From NCBI GenBank assembly GCA_019416395.1, contig DXXH01000091.1:2065-9736 (forward strand): a DNA stretch of 7,672 bases, in the 5' to 3' direction. Shown one piece after another: positions 1 to 6,143 of this stretch (position 1 is its first letter; every line of letters begins with the position of its first letter). The position numbers and the translations under genes are program-made. The notes beneath the pieces are model-generated. The model had not been told where the DNA came from. It did not search any database and worked only from the letters and a program-made list of their open reading frames with translations. The DNA is from Clostridiales bacterium. GTDB taxonomy: Bacteria; Bacillota; Clostridia; Oscillospirales; Acutalibacteraceae.

Positions 1-198
1 TTCCGTGGAAAATCAGATAAACCCATGGCTTTGATGAGCGTGCATGTCTTTGGTCAGAAAGTGGATCCGGTGGCCGCCAATCAGATGACCAAAGAGGCTT
101 GCGATCTGTTCCAGCAGGAATTGGGCATCGCCCCGGAAGAGGTGTATATCCGCTACCAGGCCATCAGCAATTGGGGCTGGAATGGCGGAAATTTCTAA
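1..198 (+). CDS. MIF-like / phenylpyruvate tautomerase family protein, C-terminal part (5' end outside window)
   Basis: The reading frame is open from base 1 and ends at TAA 196-198, giving the last 65 residues of a protein. Its C-terminus carries VYIRY followed by NWGWNGGNF, which corresponds to the end of macrophage migration inhibitory factor (VYINY ... NVGWNNSTF in the human protein). The segment FRGKSDKPMAL resembles the strand around MIF residues 49-58. MIF-family proteins are about 115 residues long, so roughly the last 55-60% is present. The family forms trimers with a catalytic N-terminal proline and tautomerises keto/enol phenylpyruvate-like substrates; that proline is off the window, so activity cannot be judged here. 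The position equivalent to human Asn97 is Arg (residue 51 of this fragment), as far as I can align by eye. A GTG-start membrane protein gene follows after 33 bp with no terminator between, so the two may be cotranscribed. The physiological role in bacteria is not settled. Confidence 0.85.
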   Translation, partial: FRGKSDKPMALMSVHVFGQKVDPVAANQMTKEACDLFQQELGIAPEEVYIRYQAISNWGWNGGNF

Positions 199-231
199 AA
201 ACGGCTTTTTAAGGAAAGGGGGGCTGCCAGT

Positions 232-1521
232 GTGGAGTTTCTCATTTCCCTGTTGGTGATTTCCCTGGGGCTGTTAGTAGTACTTCGGTGCCTGGACGCC
301 TGGGGGTTGACCGGGCGGGTTTTCCAGATTTTTCCCGTTGCTGAGGGCTCCGGAAAATGGGGATTCCCCGGCGGAAGCCTGCCTTTGTGGAAAGTTTTCC
401 TGGGTGCGATGGGGTGTCGGATTGGACTGCTGCTTGCCGGAATGATGGCTGTGATGCTGCTTTCTCAGGGGGACATGACCTTGGAAGGCTGTTTTCAGCG
501 GCTTTGCCAGCGCTGGGACGGCAACCACTATGTAAACCTGATCGAGAAGGGTTATACCGGATACATAGAAAATGGCCAGCACTTGTTTTTGGTGTTTTTT
601 CCAGGCTATGTGTGGGCGGTACGGCTGTTGCGTCTGGTGATTCCCAATACGGTGGTGGCGGGAGTCACTCTTTCCTGTTTCTGCTATGGGGGTGCTTGCT
701 GTTATCTGTACCGGCTGGCAGAGGACTATTTTGATTCCAAAACCGCCCGGGATTTTCTGTGGTATCTATCCTTGTTTCCCTTTTCCTTTTTTTCTGGCAT
801 GGTGATGACGGAAGGCCTGTTTTTATTTCTTACCGCCGGAGCCTGCTGGTACGCCAGAAAGGGAAACTGGCTGCTGTTTGGATTATTCGGAGCCTGCGCT
901 GCCTTGACCCGAATGACCGGGGTGCTGGTCATCGCCCCGGCGTTTGTGGAACTGCTGGCGGGGGAAAAGCCCTTGGCTTCCCCGGTGAGGGAGTCTTTGG
1001 GACGCTGTTGGAAAAAACTTTTGCTGCGGCTGCCCCTGATATTTTCCCCACTTTTGGGGACGGCAGGCTATTTGCTGCTAAATGCCGCTGTAGATGGGGA
1101 TCCCTTTGCGTTTGTTGCTCATCAGCGCCATTGGTACCAGGGATACCGGTGGATTTCCCAAGTGGTGGGGTATCTGTGGGATTATTTCGTCCAGAACCTT
1201 TCCAGTTCCTTTGGCTGGGCAGTTTGGTTTCCGACGTTGGTCCTGTTTGCTGGTGGACTGGTACTGCTGGCCTTGGCGGCTTTGCGCCGGGAAATGCCTC
1301 CCAGCCTTTTGGTGTACGGGTTTGGCTTTTTCGTGGCCACCTATTCTCTTTCCTGGCTGCTGAGTGGGGGACGGTACTTGTCCTGTTGTTTCCCGCTGTT
1401 TCTGTTTTTGGCCAGGCTTACGGGAAACCGGCCCAGGCTCCGGAACGCTTTATGGGCTGGGGAAGCCCTGTTTTTAGGGATTTACTTCTGCGCCTATATT
1501 TCTGGTGCGCAGGTGATGTGA
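232..1521 (+). CDS. PIG-V/GPI18-like integral membrane mannosyltransferase family protein
   Basis: A 429-residue, strongly hydrophobic protein with about nine to eleven likely membrane helices (for example residues 3-20, 53-77, 118-137, 139-160, 174-204, 212-240, 266-287, 330-351, 359-378 and 405-425). Its motifs fit the PIG-V/Gpi18-related glycosyltransferase family (GT-C fold): RWDGNHY at 94-100, where the acidic residue follows W; FFPGY at 122-126; LFPFSFF with TEG at 181-195; ALTRMTG at 224-230; and SGGRYLSCCFPLF at 378-390. Eukaryotic members add mannose from dolichyl-phosphate-mannose to GPI. Bacterial relatives probably use a polyprenyl-phosphate sugar for envelope glycans or glycoproteins, but neither donor nor acceptor can be read from this sequence. 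The start is GTG at 232, with a purine-rich Shine-Dalgarno run (AAGGAAAGGGGGG, 211-223) about 8 nt upstream. It probably shares a transcript with the upstream tautomerase-like gene and ends at the terminators at 1525-1582. The family call is good; the substrate is unknown. Confidence 0.82.
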   Translation: MEFLISLLVISLGLLVVLRCLDAWGLTGRVFQIFPVAEGSGKWGFPGGSLPLWKVFLGAMGCRIGLLLAGMMAVMLLSQGDMTLEGCFQRLCQRWDGNHYVNLIEKGYTGYIENGQHLFLVFFPGYVWAVRLLRLVIPNTVVAGVTLSCFCYGGACCYLYRLAEDYFDSKTARDFLWYLSLFPFSFFSGMVMTEGLFLFLTAGACWYARKGNWLLFGLFGACAALTRMTGVLVIAPAFVELLAGEKPLASPVRESLGRCWKKLLLRLPLIFSPLLGTAGYLLLNAAVDGDPFAFVAHQRHWYQGYRWISQVVGYLWDYFVQNLSSSFGWAVWFPTLVLFAGGLVLLALAALRREMPPSLLVYGFGFFVATYSLSWLLSGGRYLSCCFPLFLFLARLTGNRPRLRNALWAGEALFLGIYFCAYISGAQVM

Positions 1522-1524
1522 AAG

Positions 1525-1547
1525 AAAAAAGCCCGGGGTCACCGGGC
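1525..1547 (-). terminator. Rho-independent terminator for the minus-strand ireB/97-aa unit
   Basis: Read on the minus strand, GCCCGG (1542-1547) and CCGGGC (1531-1536) form a 6-bp GC stem with a 5-nt loop, followed by six T (complement of A 1525-1530). The T run is on the minus-strand side only, so this hairpin points toward transcripts arriving from 1592 and beyond. It lies beyond the bidirectional hairpin at 1550-1582 and acts as a second stop. Confidence 0.72.
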
Positions 1548-1549
1548 GT

Positions 1550-1582
1550 AAAAAAGGCCGTCCCACTCGGGACGGCCTTTTT
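1550..1582. terminator. Bidirectional rho-independent terminator between convergent genes
   Basis: A perfect 9-bp stem, GGCCGTCCC (1556-1564) with GGGACGGCC (1569-1577), closes a 4-nt loop. It is flanked by five T on the plus strand (1578-1582) and by A 1550-1555, which reads as six T on the minus strand. It can therefore end the mannosyltransferase transcript from the left and the ireB-side transcript from the right. It sits 34 bp after the stop of the plus-strand gene and 9 bp beyond the stop of the minus-strand gene. Confidence 0.9.
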
Positions 1583-1591
1583 CGGCATTTC

Positions 1592-1885
1592 TTATTCTGC
1601 CAGCGCCCGGCTAAGCCAAGCCTCGGCAATATCCAAGGCCAGGAACAGGCCGTTTTTCTCGCTGGTTTTTACAATCTGTTTCCGGGTGCGGATTTCCGGG
1701 TCGGTATACATCAGCTGGACGGTGACCTTGTCAGCCACTTCCAAATCGCCCACTTTTTTCTTGGACTTAATATCCATCTTGATGACGTATTTATCCTTCA
1801 TGCTGCCATAGTAGATGGTATCGCCGCTGCGCACCAGGGGCTTTCCCTTATAGGTGGGGAAGCTCTGTTTTTTCTGCTCGCTCAA
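1592..1885 (-). CDS. Conserved-looking small soluble protein of unknown function (97 aa)
   Basis: A 97-residue protein with no signal peptide, membrane helix or cysteine motif. The first two thirds (TYKGKPLVRSGDTIYYG, then DKYVIKMDIKSKKKVGDLEVADKVTVQLM) look beta-rich and basic. The last 20 residues (LFLALDIAEAWLSRALAE) look like an amphipathic helix. I have the impression that proteins of this kind (TYKGKPLVR...IYYG...VGDLEVADKV) recur in Oscillospiraceae as hypothetical proteins, but I cannot name a domain. The start is TTG at 1885: no ATG or GTG lies in frame upstream before a stop, and the first in-frame ATG codes for M29, which would remove the TYKGKPLVR segment. The Shine-Dalgarno site is weak and close (GGTGA, 1890-1894, 4 nt away), suggesting low or coupled translation. 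It follows ireB by 34 bp on the same strand with no terminator between, so cotranscription is likely. It occupies the place where many Firmicutes carry ruvX after ireB, but shows no resemblance to RuvX. Confidence 0.8.
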   Translation of the reverse strand: MSEQKKQSFPTYKGKPLVRSGDTIYYGSMKDKYVIKMDIKSKKKVGDLEVADKVTVQLMYTDPEIRTRKQIVKTSEKNGLFLALDIAEAWLSRALAE

Positions 1886-1919
1886 AGAATCACCGCGCTT
1901 TCTAAGTTTGCTTGTAGAA

Positions 1920-2177
1920 TCACTCGCCCAGGTAAGAACGCACCATGGCTTTCAAAAGCTCGTCGCGGTCAATCCGGCGAATGAGGCTGCGGGCGTTATT
2001 GTGGGTCGTGATATAGGTGGGGTCTTCCGAGAGGATGTATCCCACGATCTGACTGATGGGATTATACCCCTTTTCCTTCAGTGCGTCGTAAACCGTCAGC
2101 AAGATCCGCTTCATATCCGCCTCGCGCATATCTTCCATGGAAAAGGTGATGGTATTGTTGGAATAATCTTCCGGCAT
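1920..2177 (-). CDS. ireB: IreB family regulatory phosphoprotein (UPF0297)
   Basis: An 85-residue protein that matches the UPF0297/IreB family over its length: LTVYDALKEKGYNPISQIVGYILSEDPTYITTHNNARSLIRRIDRDELLKAMVRSYL. In Enterococcus faecalis, IreB is a small dimeric negative regulator of intrinsic cephalosporin resistance, phosphorylated on N-terminal threonines by the PASTA kinase IreK. Here residues NNTITF place Thr9 and Thr11 in the corresponding N-terminal region; equivalence to the known phosphosites is my by-eye alignment. The start is ATG 2175-2177, 8 nt after GGAGG (2186-2190). A GTG three codons further upstream (2184-2186) overlaps that Shine-Dalgarno sequence and cannot be the start. 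A dedicated promoter lies at 2217-2245. It is transcribed after pheT and before the 97-residue unknown gene; a ruvX neighbour, common for this family, is absent here. Confidence 0.95.
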   Translation of the reverse strand: MPEDYSNNTITFSMEDMREADMKRILLTVYDALKEKGYNPISQIVGYILSEDPTYITTHNNARSLIRRIDRDELLKAMVRSYLGE

Positions 2178-2185
2178 GGGGAACA

Positions 2186-2190
2186 CCTCC
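2186..2190 (-). promoter_or_regulatory. Shine-Dalgarno site that fixes the ireB start
   Basis: GGAGG on the minus strand lies 8 nt before ATG 2177. The upstream in-frame GTG begins with the final G of this same GGAGG, so it has no ribosome-binding site of its own. This decides for the ATG and an 85-residue product starting MPEDYSNN. Confidence 0.85.
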
Positions 2191-2216
2191 GTATCGTCCC
2201 AAATTTCCTACCTTAT

Positions 2217-2245
2217 ATCATACAGGAATTGCCCAGGGATTGCAA
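2217..2245 (-). promoter_or_regulatory. Sigma-A-type promoter for ireB and the downstream small gene
   Basis: On the minus strand, a -35 element TTGCAA (2240-2245; 4 of 6 consensus) and a -10 element TATGAT (2217-2222; 5 of 6) are separated by exactly 17 nt. Transcription would begin near 2210 and leave a leader of about 33 nt before ATG 2177. It lies in the 100-bp gap after pheT, which has no convincing intrinsic terminator. So ireB can be expressed both from this promoter and by read-through from pheST. Confidence 0.75.
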
Positions 2246-2277
2246 CCCTTTTTTGCGGGAATAGGGAAAGGGCTTGG

Positions 2278-4644
2278 TTAAGACCGCAAAACAGCGCCCA
2301 CTTTCCCCACTTTTTCCACGATAGCGTCCACCCAGGGCTGGACTTCCTCCTTGGAGAGGGTGCGTTCGTTGGAAGAGAAGGCAAACCGCAGGGTAATGCT
2401 CATGACGCCGTTCTGCTGGAAGGAGTCGATGAGCGTGACGCCGGTCAAGGTATCCGGATCTATATCCGCCCAGGCGGGCACCAGCTGAGCGTAGGTCAAG
2501 CCCTCAGGCATGACCAAAGACAGGTCGATGTCAATGCCCGGGAAGCGGGAAGGCTCCCGGTAAGCGATATCCGTACCGGGAATGGCGGCAAAAGCGTCCA
2601 TATCCAGCTGAGCGCACACCACAGCCGCCTTTTTATCCAGCTTGGAAACCACCGAGGGGTGCAGGGTGCACAGCCAGCCCAGTTCCTTGCCGTCAAAAGA
2701 TACGCTGGCGGTGTTCCGGGGGTGCTGCCAGGCATGGCAGGGTTCTACATTCCGGTAGGTGAATTCTGCCCGCTTGATGTCCCGGCCCAGAGTGGTCAGC
2801 ATTTCCAGCAGTTCCAGATAAAGCTCTTTTTCGCTGCGGGTCCGGCTGTACAGGGCAATGCCCAGTTTTTTCCGTTCGTTGCACAGGCCGTCCTCTTTCA
2901 CGCCTTCGCAGACACGGCCGATCTCATAGATGCCGAAATCCGGGGCGAAAGATTTATTCTCGTTGACGAAGGCAAGCAACGTGGGTCCCATATTGGTGCG
3001 CAGGGTTTCCAGATCCGGGCTTTGGGGACTGAGGAGTTTTACGTTCTTTTCCAAAGCGATGCCCAGGTCTTTGCACTTCTTGGCGTCGAACCAGATATAG
3101 GAGTGAACCTCGTGCAGGTGGAACCGCTGTACAAGAATATCTTTGGCAAAATTATCAGCTTTATTTCCAGCGCTGCGTTTTTCGGGATACAAAGCGCTGT
3201 GAGTGGTGGTGATCTTAAAGTTGTCGTAGCCGTAGATCCGGGTGATTTCCTCGATGATGTCCGCCTTGATGGTCACGTCCTTGGTGGCCCGCCAAGAGGG
3301 AACTTCCACCTGGAACTGGCTGCCGTCAAAATCGGCTCCAAAGCCCAGGGAACGCAATGTGCTGAGGATTTGATCGTTGCCGATCTCAATGCCGGTGTAG
3401 CGGTCTACATAGGCCTTGTCAAAGGTCAGGGATACGGCGGGGTAGCGCTTGCAGTACACGTCCGTCAGCCGGGAGATCACCTGGGCTTCCGGATCGATGT
3501 CCAGCAGCAGCTTCAAAAACCGTCCAATGGCGGTGGGGCACATCTCCGGGTCCAGGGTTTTCTCATACCGCATGGACGCGTCGGTACGCAGGCCCAGACG
3601 GGTAGAGGATTTCCGCACGCTTACAGCGTCAAAGTTGGCGGACTCCAGCAGCAGGCTGTCGGTGTCGTCCTCGATTTCCGAATCCAAACCGCCCATAATA
3701 CCGGCAATGGCTACAGGCTCGCCCTTGCAGCAGATCATCAGGGTGTTTTCGTCCACGGTGCGCTCCTGACCGTCCAGAGTGGTGAACTGGAAGGGCTTGT
3801 CAAAACGCTTTACCTCGATCTGATCCACTTTGGCGCAGTCGAAAGCGTGCATGGGCTGGCCCATTTCCAGCATCAGGTAGTTGGTCAGATCCGCCAGCAG
3901 GTTGATGGCCCGGCTGCCGCAGTAGAACAAGCGGATCCGCATATCCACCGGGCTGACCTTCTTCTGAATGTTCCGCACTTTCAGACCGGTGTAGCGGAAG
4001 CACAGTTCCTTGTCCTGGACATCGATGGCGATGGGGTCTAGGTGATCGTAGGCTTCCAGGGAAACAGTCTCCAGAGGACGGAGCTCCCGTCCGGTCAAAG
4101 CGGCGAACTCCCGGGCGATACCGTAGTGGCCCCACAGGTCCGGGCGGTTTGTCAGGGACTTGTTGTCCACCTCGAATACCGTGTCCTTGATGGCGAAAAG
4201 CTGGCAGATGTCCTTGCCCACAGGGGTGTCCGGGTCAAGCTCCATCAGGCCGGAGTGGTCGTCGGAGATGCCCAGTTCCTTTTCCGAGCAGCACATGCCG
4301 TGGGATTCGCAGCCGGCAATGGTGGCGCAGGTGATTTCCTGGCCGCTGACCATGCCGCCTTCTTTCACGAAGGGGACGATCATGCCTTCCCGCACATTGG
4401 GAGCGCCGCAAACCACGTCGTAAATTTTATCCCCGCCGTCCACTTTCAGCAGATGGAGCTTTTTGGAGTTGGGGTGATTTTCCACGGAGAGGATCTTGCC
4501 GGAAACCACGTCCCGCAGATTTTCCCCCATGTGGTATACGTCCTCCACCTCGGCGGTGGAAAGGGTAAAGCGTTGAATCAGGGCTTCCAGATCCAAACCG
4601 GAAAGGTCCACGAAATCCCCGATCCAGTTCATAGAAATAAACAT
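2278..4644 (-). CDS. pheT: Phenylalanyl-tRNA synthetase beta subunit
   Basis: A 788-residue protein of normal length for bacterial PheT. It is the beta half of the (alpha-beta)2 enzyme that charges tRNA-Phe with phenylalanine in the cytoplasm. Domains in order: N-terminal strand and helix MNWIGDFVDL; an OB-fold tRNA-binding domain at about 40-150 (VVSGKILSVENHPNSKKL...VVCGAPNVREG); a B3/B4 region at about 210-390, which in this family holds the editing site that hydrolyses mischarged Tyr-tRNA; a B5 domain at about 395-475 (PAVSLTFDKAYVDRYTG ... VEVPSWRATKDV ... DIIEEITRIYGYDNF); a catalytic-like core; and a C-terminal ferredoxin-like anticodon-binding domain at about 697-788 (SRFPGIDIDLSLVMPEG ... 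RTLSKEEV). The start is ATG 4644, with AAGGGGAAG (4651-4659) 6 nt upstream. A second ATG at 4632 (M5) lacks such a site. It is separated from pheS by 17 nt, so translation is probably coupled. The long open frames on the opposite strand here are shadows. Confidence 0.98.
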   Translation of the reverse strand: MFISMNWIGDFVDLSGLDLEALIQRFTLSTAEVEDVYHMGENLRDVVSGKILSVENHPNSKKLHLLKVDGGDKIYDVVCGAPNVREGMIVPFVKEGGMVSGQEITCATIAGCESHGMCCSEKELGISDDHSGLMELDPDTPVGKDICQLFAIKDTVFEVDNKSLTNRPDLWGHYGIAREFAALTGRELRPLETVSLEAYDHLDPIAIDVQDKELCFRYTGLKVRNIQKKVSPVDMRIRLFYCGSRAINLLADLTNYLMLEMGQPMHAFDCAKVDQIEVKRFDKPFQFTTLDGQERTVDENTLMICCKGEPVAIAGIMGGLDSEIEDDTDSLLLESANFDAVSVRKSSTRLGLRTDASMRYEKTLDPEMCPTAIGRFLKLLLDIDPEAQVISRLTDVYCKRYPAVSLTFDKAYVDRYTGIEIGNDQILSTLRSLGFGADFDGSQFQVEVPSWRATKDVTIKADIIEEITRIYGYDNFKITTTHSALYPEKRSAGNKADNFAKDILVQRFHLHEVHSYIWFDAKKCKDLGIALEKNVKLLSPQSPDLETLRTNMGPTLLAFVNENKSFAPDFGIYEIGRVCEGVKEDGLCNERKKLGIALYSRTRSEKELYLELLEMLTTLGRDIKRAEFTYRNVEPCHAWQHPRNTASVSFDGKELGWLCTLHPSVVSKLDKKAAVVCAQLDMDAFAAIPGTDIAYREPSRFPGIDIDLSLVMPEGLTYAQLVPAWADIDPDTLTGVTLIDSFQQNGVMSITLRFAFSSNERTLSKEEVQPWVDAIVEKVGKVGAVLRS

Positions 4645-4661
4645 ATGTGACTTCCCCTTTC

Positions 4662-5690
4662 TTATTCGTGACGGAACTGGGACAGGGCCTTCAAATTGCC
4701 GCTGTTCAAATCCCGAATGTCCTTGATGCCGTATTTCATCATGGCCAGGCGGGTCAGGCCCAGGCCAAAGGCGAAGCCGGTGTACTCCTCAGGGTCGATG
4801 CCGCCCATTTTCAGCACGTTGGGGTGAATCATGCCGCAGGGGCAAAGCTCCAGCCAGCCGGAATTCTTGCAGGACGGGCAGCCCTCGCCGCCGCAGATCA
4901 GGCAGGAGATGTCCAGCTCGAAGCCGGGCTCCACGAAGGGGAAGAACCCAGGGCGCAGCCGCACGGTGATGTCTCGCTCGAACACTTCGGACAGCATGGT
5001 TTTCATGAAATAGATCAAATTGGAGATGGAGATGTTCTTGTCGATCATCAGGCCTTCCATTTGGAAGAAGGTGTTCTCATGGCAGGCGTCGGTGGCTTCA
5101 TTGCGGAAGCACCGGCCCGGGAACACCGCCCGCAGGGGAGCGCCGTATTTTTTCATAATGGCGTTCTGGGCAGCGGACGTGTGGGTCTTTAACAGCTGGC
5201 CGTTGTCCAGATAGTAGGTGTCCTGCATATCGCGGGCAGGGTGGTGCTTGGGAATATTTACCGCCTCAAAGCACTCGTAGTCGGTAACGATTTCCTTGTA
5301 GTCCTCAATGGTAAAGCCCATGGAAGAGAAAATTTCTTCCAGCTGCCGCTGCACCAAAGTGATGGGGTGATAGGAACCCTCGGATTGGTCCATGGGCAGG
5401 GTGACGTCGTATTGTTCCGCCGAAGCGATTTGGCGTTCCTCTTCCGCAGCGCGAATGGCTTCCACCTGCTGGGCGACGCCCTCTTCCACCTGGCGTTTCA
5501 GCTGGTTGATGAGCTGGCCCATTTCCTTTTTCTGGTCGCCGGCCACGGTTTTCAAATTTTTCAGCAGCTCGGTGACGGAGCCCTTTTTGCCCAGATAGGC
5601 GACCCGCAGCTTTTCCACGGCGTCGCTGTCTTGAGCAGCCCGCAGATCCGCTTCAAAGCGTTGCCGCAGGGCCTCGATTGTTTCTTTCAT
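4662..5690 (-). CDS. pheS: Phenylalanyl-tRNA synthetase alpha subunit
   Basis: A 342-residue protein, the usual length for bacterial PheS, the catalytic alpha subunit that activates phenylalanine with ATP and transfers it to tRNA-Phe. Residues 1-90 form the N-terminal coiled-coil arm that contacts tRNA. The class II core follows: KTHTSAAQ at 168-175; motif 2 RCFRNEATDACHENTFFQMEG at 193-213; RPGFFPFVEPGFELD at 246-260; and motif 3 GLGLTRLAMMKYG at 309-321. A cluster of cysteines (263, 266, 271, 274, then 283 and 285) lies just before the conserved GMIHPNVL and has the look of a metal-binding knuckle. The start is ATG 5690, with GGAAGG 7 nt upstream. The longer frame from TTG 5732 begins inside the T tract of the leader terminator and is not used. 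Expression is controlled by the phenylalanine T-box directly upstream. Confidence 0.98.
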   Translation of the reverse strand: MKETIEALRQRFEADLRAAQDSDAVEKLRVAYLGKKGSVTELLKNLKTVAGDQKKEMGQLINQLKRQVEEGVAQQVEAIRAAEEERQIASAEQYDVTLPMDQSEGSYHPITLVQRQLEEIFSSMGFTIEDYKEIVTDYECFEAVNIPKHHPARDMQDTYYLDNGQLLKTHTSAAQNAIMKKYGAPLRAVFPGRCFRNEATDACHENTFFQMEGLMIDKNISISNLIYFMKTMLSEVFERDITVRLRPGFFPFVEPGFELDISCLICGGEGCPSCKNSGWLELCPCGMIHPNVLKMGGIDPEEYTGFAFGLGLTRLAMMKYGIKDIRDLNSGNLKALSQFRHE

Positions 5691-5730
5691 GTGCTGACCT
5701 TCCTTCCTGGTTGTGGGAGATTTTGGGGAC

Positions 5731-5764
5731 AAAAAAACTCCGCCCCCAGACTAAGGGGCGAAGT
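5731..5764 (-). terminator. T-box intrinsic terminator (pheST attenuator)
   Basis: On the minus strand, ACTTCGCCCC (5755-5764) pairs with GGGGCGGAGT (10 bp with one G-T wobble) across a short loop, followed by seven T (5731-5737). Its 5' arm is the same CTTCGCCCC that forms the 3' side of the antiterminator. When uncharged tRNA-Phe stabilises the antiterminator this hairpin cannot form. pheS ATG lies 40 nt downstream of the T tract. Confidence 0.95.
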
Positions 5765-5830
5765 GACTTCTTCGCGGTACCACCCAAATTCAGCAGGCGC
5801 TTTCCCATGGGAAAATCCTGCCCTTTTCCG

Positions 5831-5922
5831 GCCTGTAACGGAACCGTGACCCGTCGGCGCCTACTGGAAAGGTTCAGCGCCGCCGCTCCGAAAGGAACTT
5901 CCCCCCGCCTGTGACGGAACCG
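5831..5922 (-). repeat. Imperfect 16-nt direct repeat inside the T-box leader
   Basis: On the minus strand CGGTTCCGTCACAGGC (5907-5922) recurs as CGGTTCCGTTACAGGC (5831-5846), 15 of 16 identical. The first copy lies in the 3' side of stem I, just before the GAA and the specifier codon. The second lies after the specifier, in the stem II/III part of the leader, where ACGG-TT-CCGT can close a small hairpin. It may reflect an internal duplication or alternative pairing; coincidence in a structured GC-rich RNA is possible. Confidence 0.6.
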
Positions 5923-5995
5923 CGCTCGCAGCCGGTGACGCAGTCTCTCTGGCCGGACGGACAAGGGTACTTTCTTTCTTCCACGCGTTTTTCTT

Positions 5996-6024
5996 ATCAT
6001 ACCACAAAAGTCGGCAGGATTCAA
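5996..6024 (-). promoter_or_regulatory. Sigma-A promoter of the pheST T-box operon (extended -10)
   Basis: On the minus strand, TTGAAT (6019-6024) and TATGAT (5996-6001) are 17 nt apart, with TGG directly before the -10 giving an extended -10 element. The start site would be near 5989, about 20 nt before the AGTA element of the T-box stem I, which is a normal distance. It lies back to back with the very similar promoter at 6115-6143. Confidence 0.88.
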
Positions 6025-6114
6025 GTGGAAACCCGCATTTTATGGGGGAAGGCGGAGCAAGGGAAAATTTTGAAAAGACAGCGGCGTGTTTTCTCTTCGT
6101 TCACAAAAGTTTTA

Positions 6115-6143
6115 TTGAATCCGGTGAAAATTTGTGGTATGAT
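6115..6143 (+). promoter_or_regulatory. Sigma-A promoter of the DUF6106-like gene (extended -10)
   Basis: TTGAAT (6115-6120), a 17-nt spacer and TATGAT (6138-6143), preceded by TGG, give an extended -10 promoter. The predicted start near 6150 leaves a leader of about 60 nt before ATG 6212. The element matches the divergent pheS promoter at 23 of 29 positions, including all of both hexamers. Confidence 0.88.

Larger units (their letters stand above)
5731..5989 (-). promoter_or_regulatory. Phenylalanine T-box leader upstream of pheST
   Basis: This untranslated leader senses uncharged tRNA-Phe in cis. Read on the minus strand: the AGTA loop-E strand of stem I at 5968-5971; an AGAGAGA bulge at 5944-5950; a GCTGCGAG distal-loop element near 5925-5932; then GAA, one nucleotide and TTC at 5895-5897, which is the specifier and a Phe codon. 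A GAAAG/CTTTC helix can close stem I below it. A stem-III-like palindrome TTTCCCATGGGAAA precedes the T-box. The antiterminator is textbook: GGG (5783-5785), 7-nt bulge TGGTACC (5776-5782), GCGAAG (5770-5775), loop 5764-5769, CTTCGC (5758-5763), CCC (5755-5757). The bulge begins UGGU, which can pair with the ACCA end of tRNA-Phe (discriminator A73). The arm CTTCGCCCC is shared with the terminator, so the two folds exclude each other. The 5' end is inferred from the promoter. Confidence 0.96.

Noticed and set aside
759..1811. 350-codon plus-strand frame overlapping the mannosyltransferase gene and the 97-aa gene
   Set aside because: It runs through two terminators and over genes on both strands, and its translation has no membrane pattern or motif. 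The overlapped frame has the helix pattern and PIG-V motifs.
2246..2277. Possible terminator directly after pheT
   Set aside because: CCCTTT and AAAGGG can pair across a long loop, but no T tract follows on the minus strand, so I do not call an intrinsic terminator here.
2176..4041. 621-codon open frame on the plus strand, and the 202-codon frame that follows at 4042-4650
   Set aside because: They lie exactly antisense to pheT, whose domains are unmistakable. The translations are low-complexity in character (rich in G, H, Q, V) with no recognisable motif, and there is no promoter or convincing ribosome-binding site. They are shadows caused by codon usage.
5691..5732. N-terminal extension of PheS from TTG 5732
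   Set aside because: The TTG is in the T tract of the T-box terminator. The ATG at 5690 has a proper Shine-Dalgarno site and gives the normal PheS N-terminus MKETIEALRQRF.
5653..6024. Open frames on both strands across the T-box leader (5653-6024 minus, 5678-5914 and 5911-6219 plus)
   Set aside because: The region is explained by the T-box RNA and the two divergent promoters. None of these frames has a family resemblance or a good start site.
6025..6114. Gap between the divergent promoters, checked for an operator or small RNA
   Set aside because: I see no clear inverted repeat, hairpin with T tract or open frame in these 90 bp beyond AT-rich stretches near the promoters.
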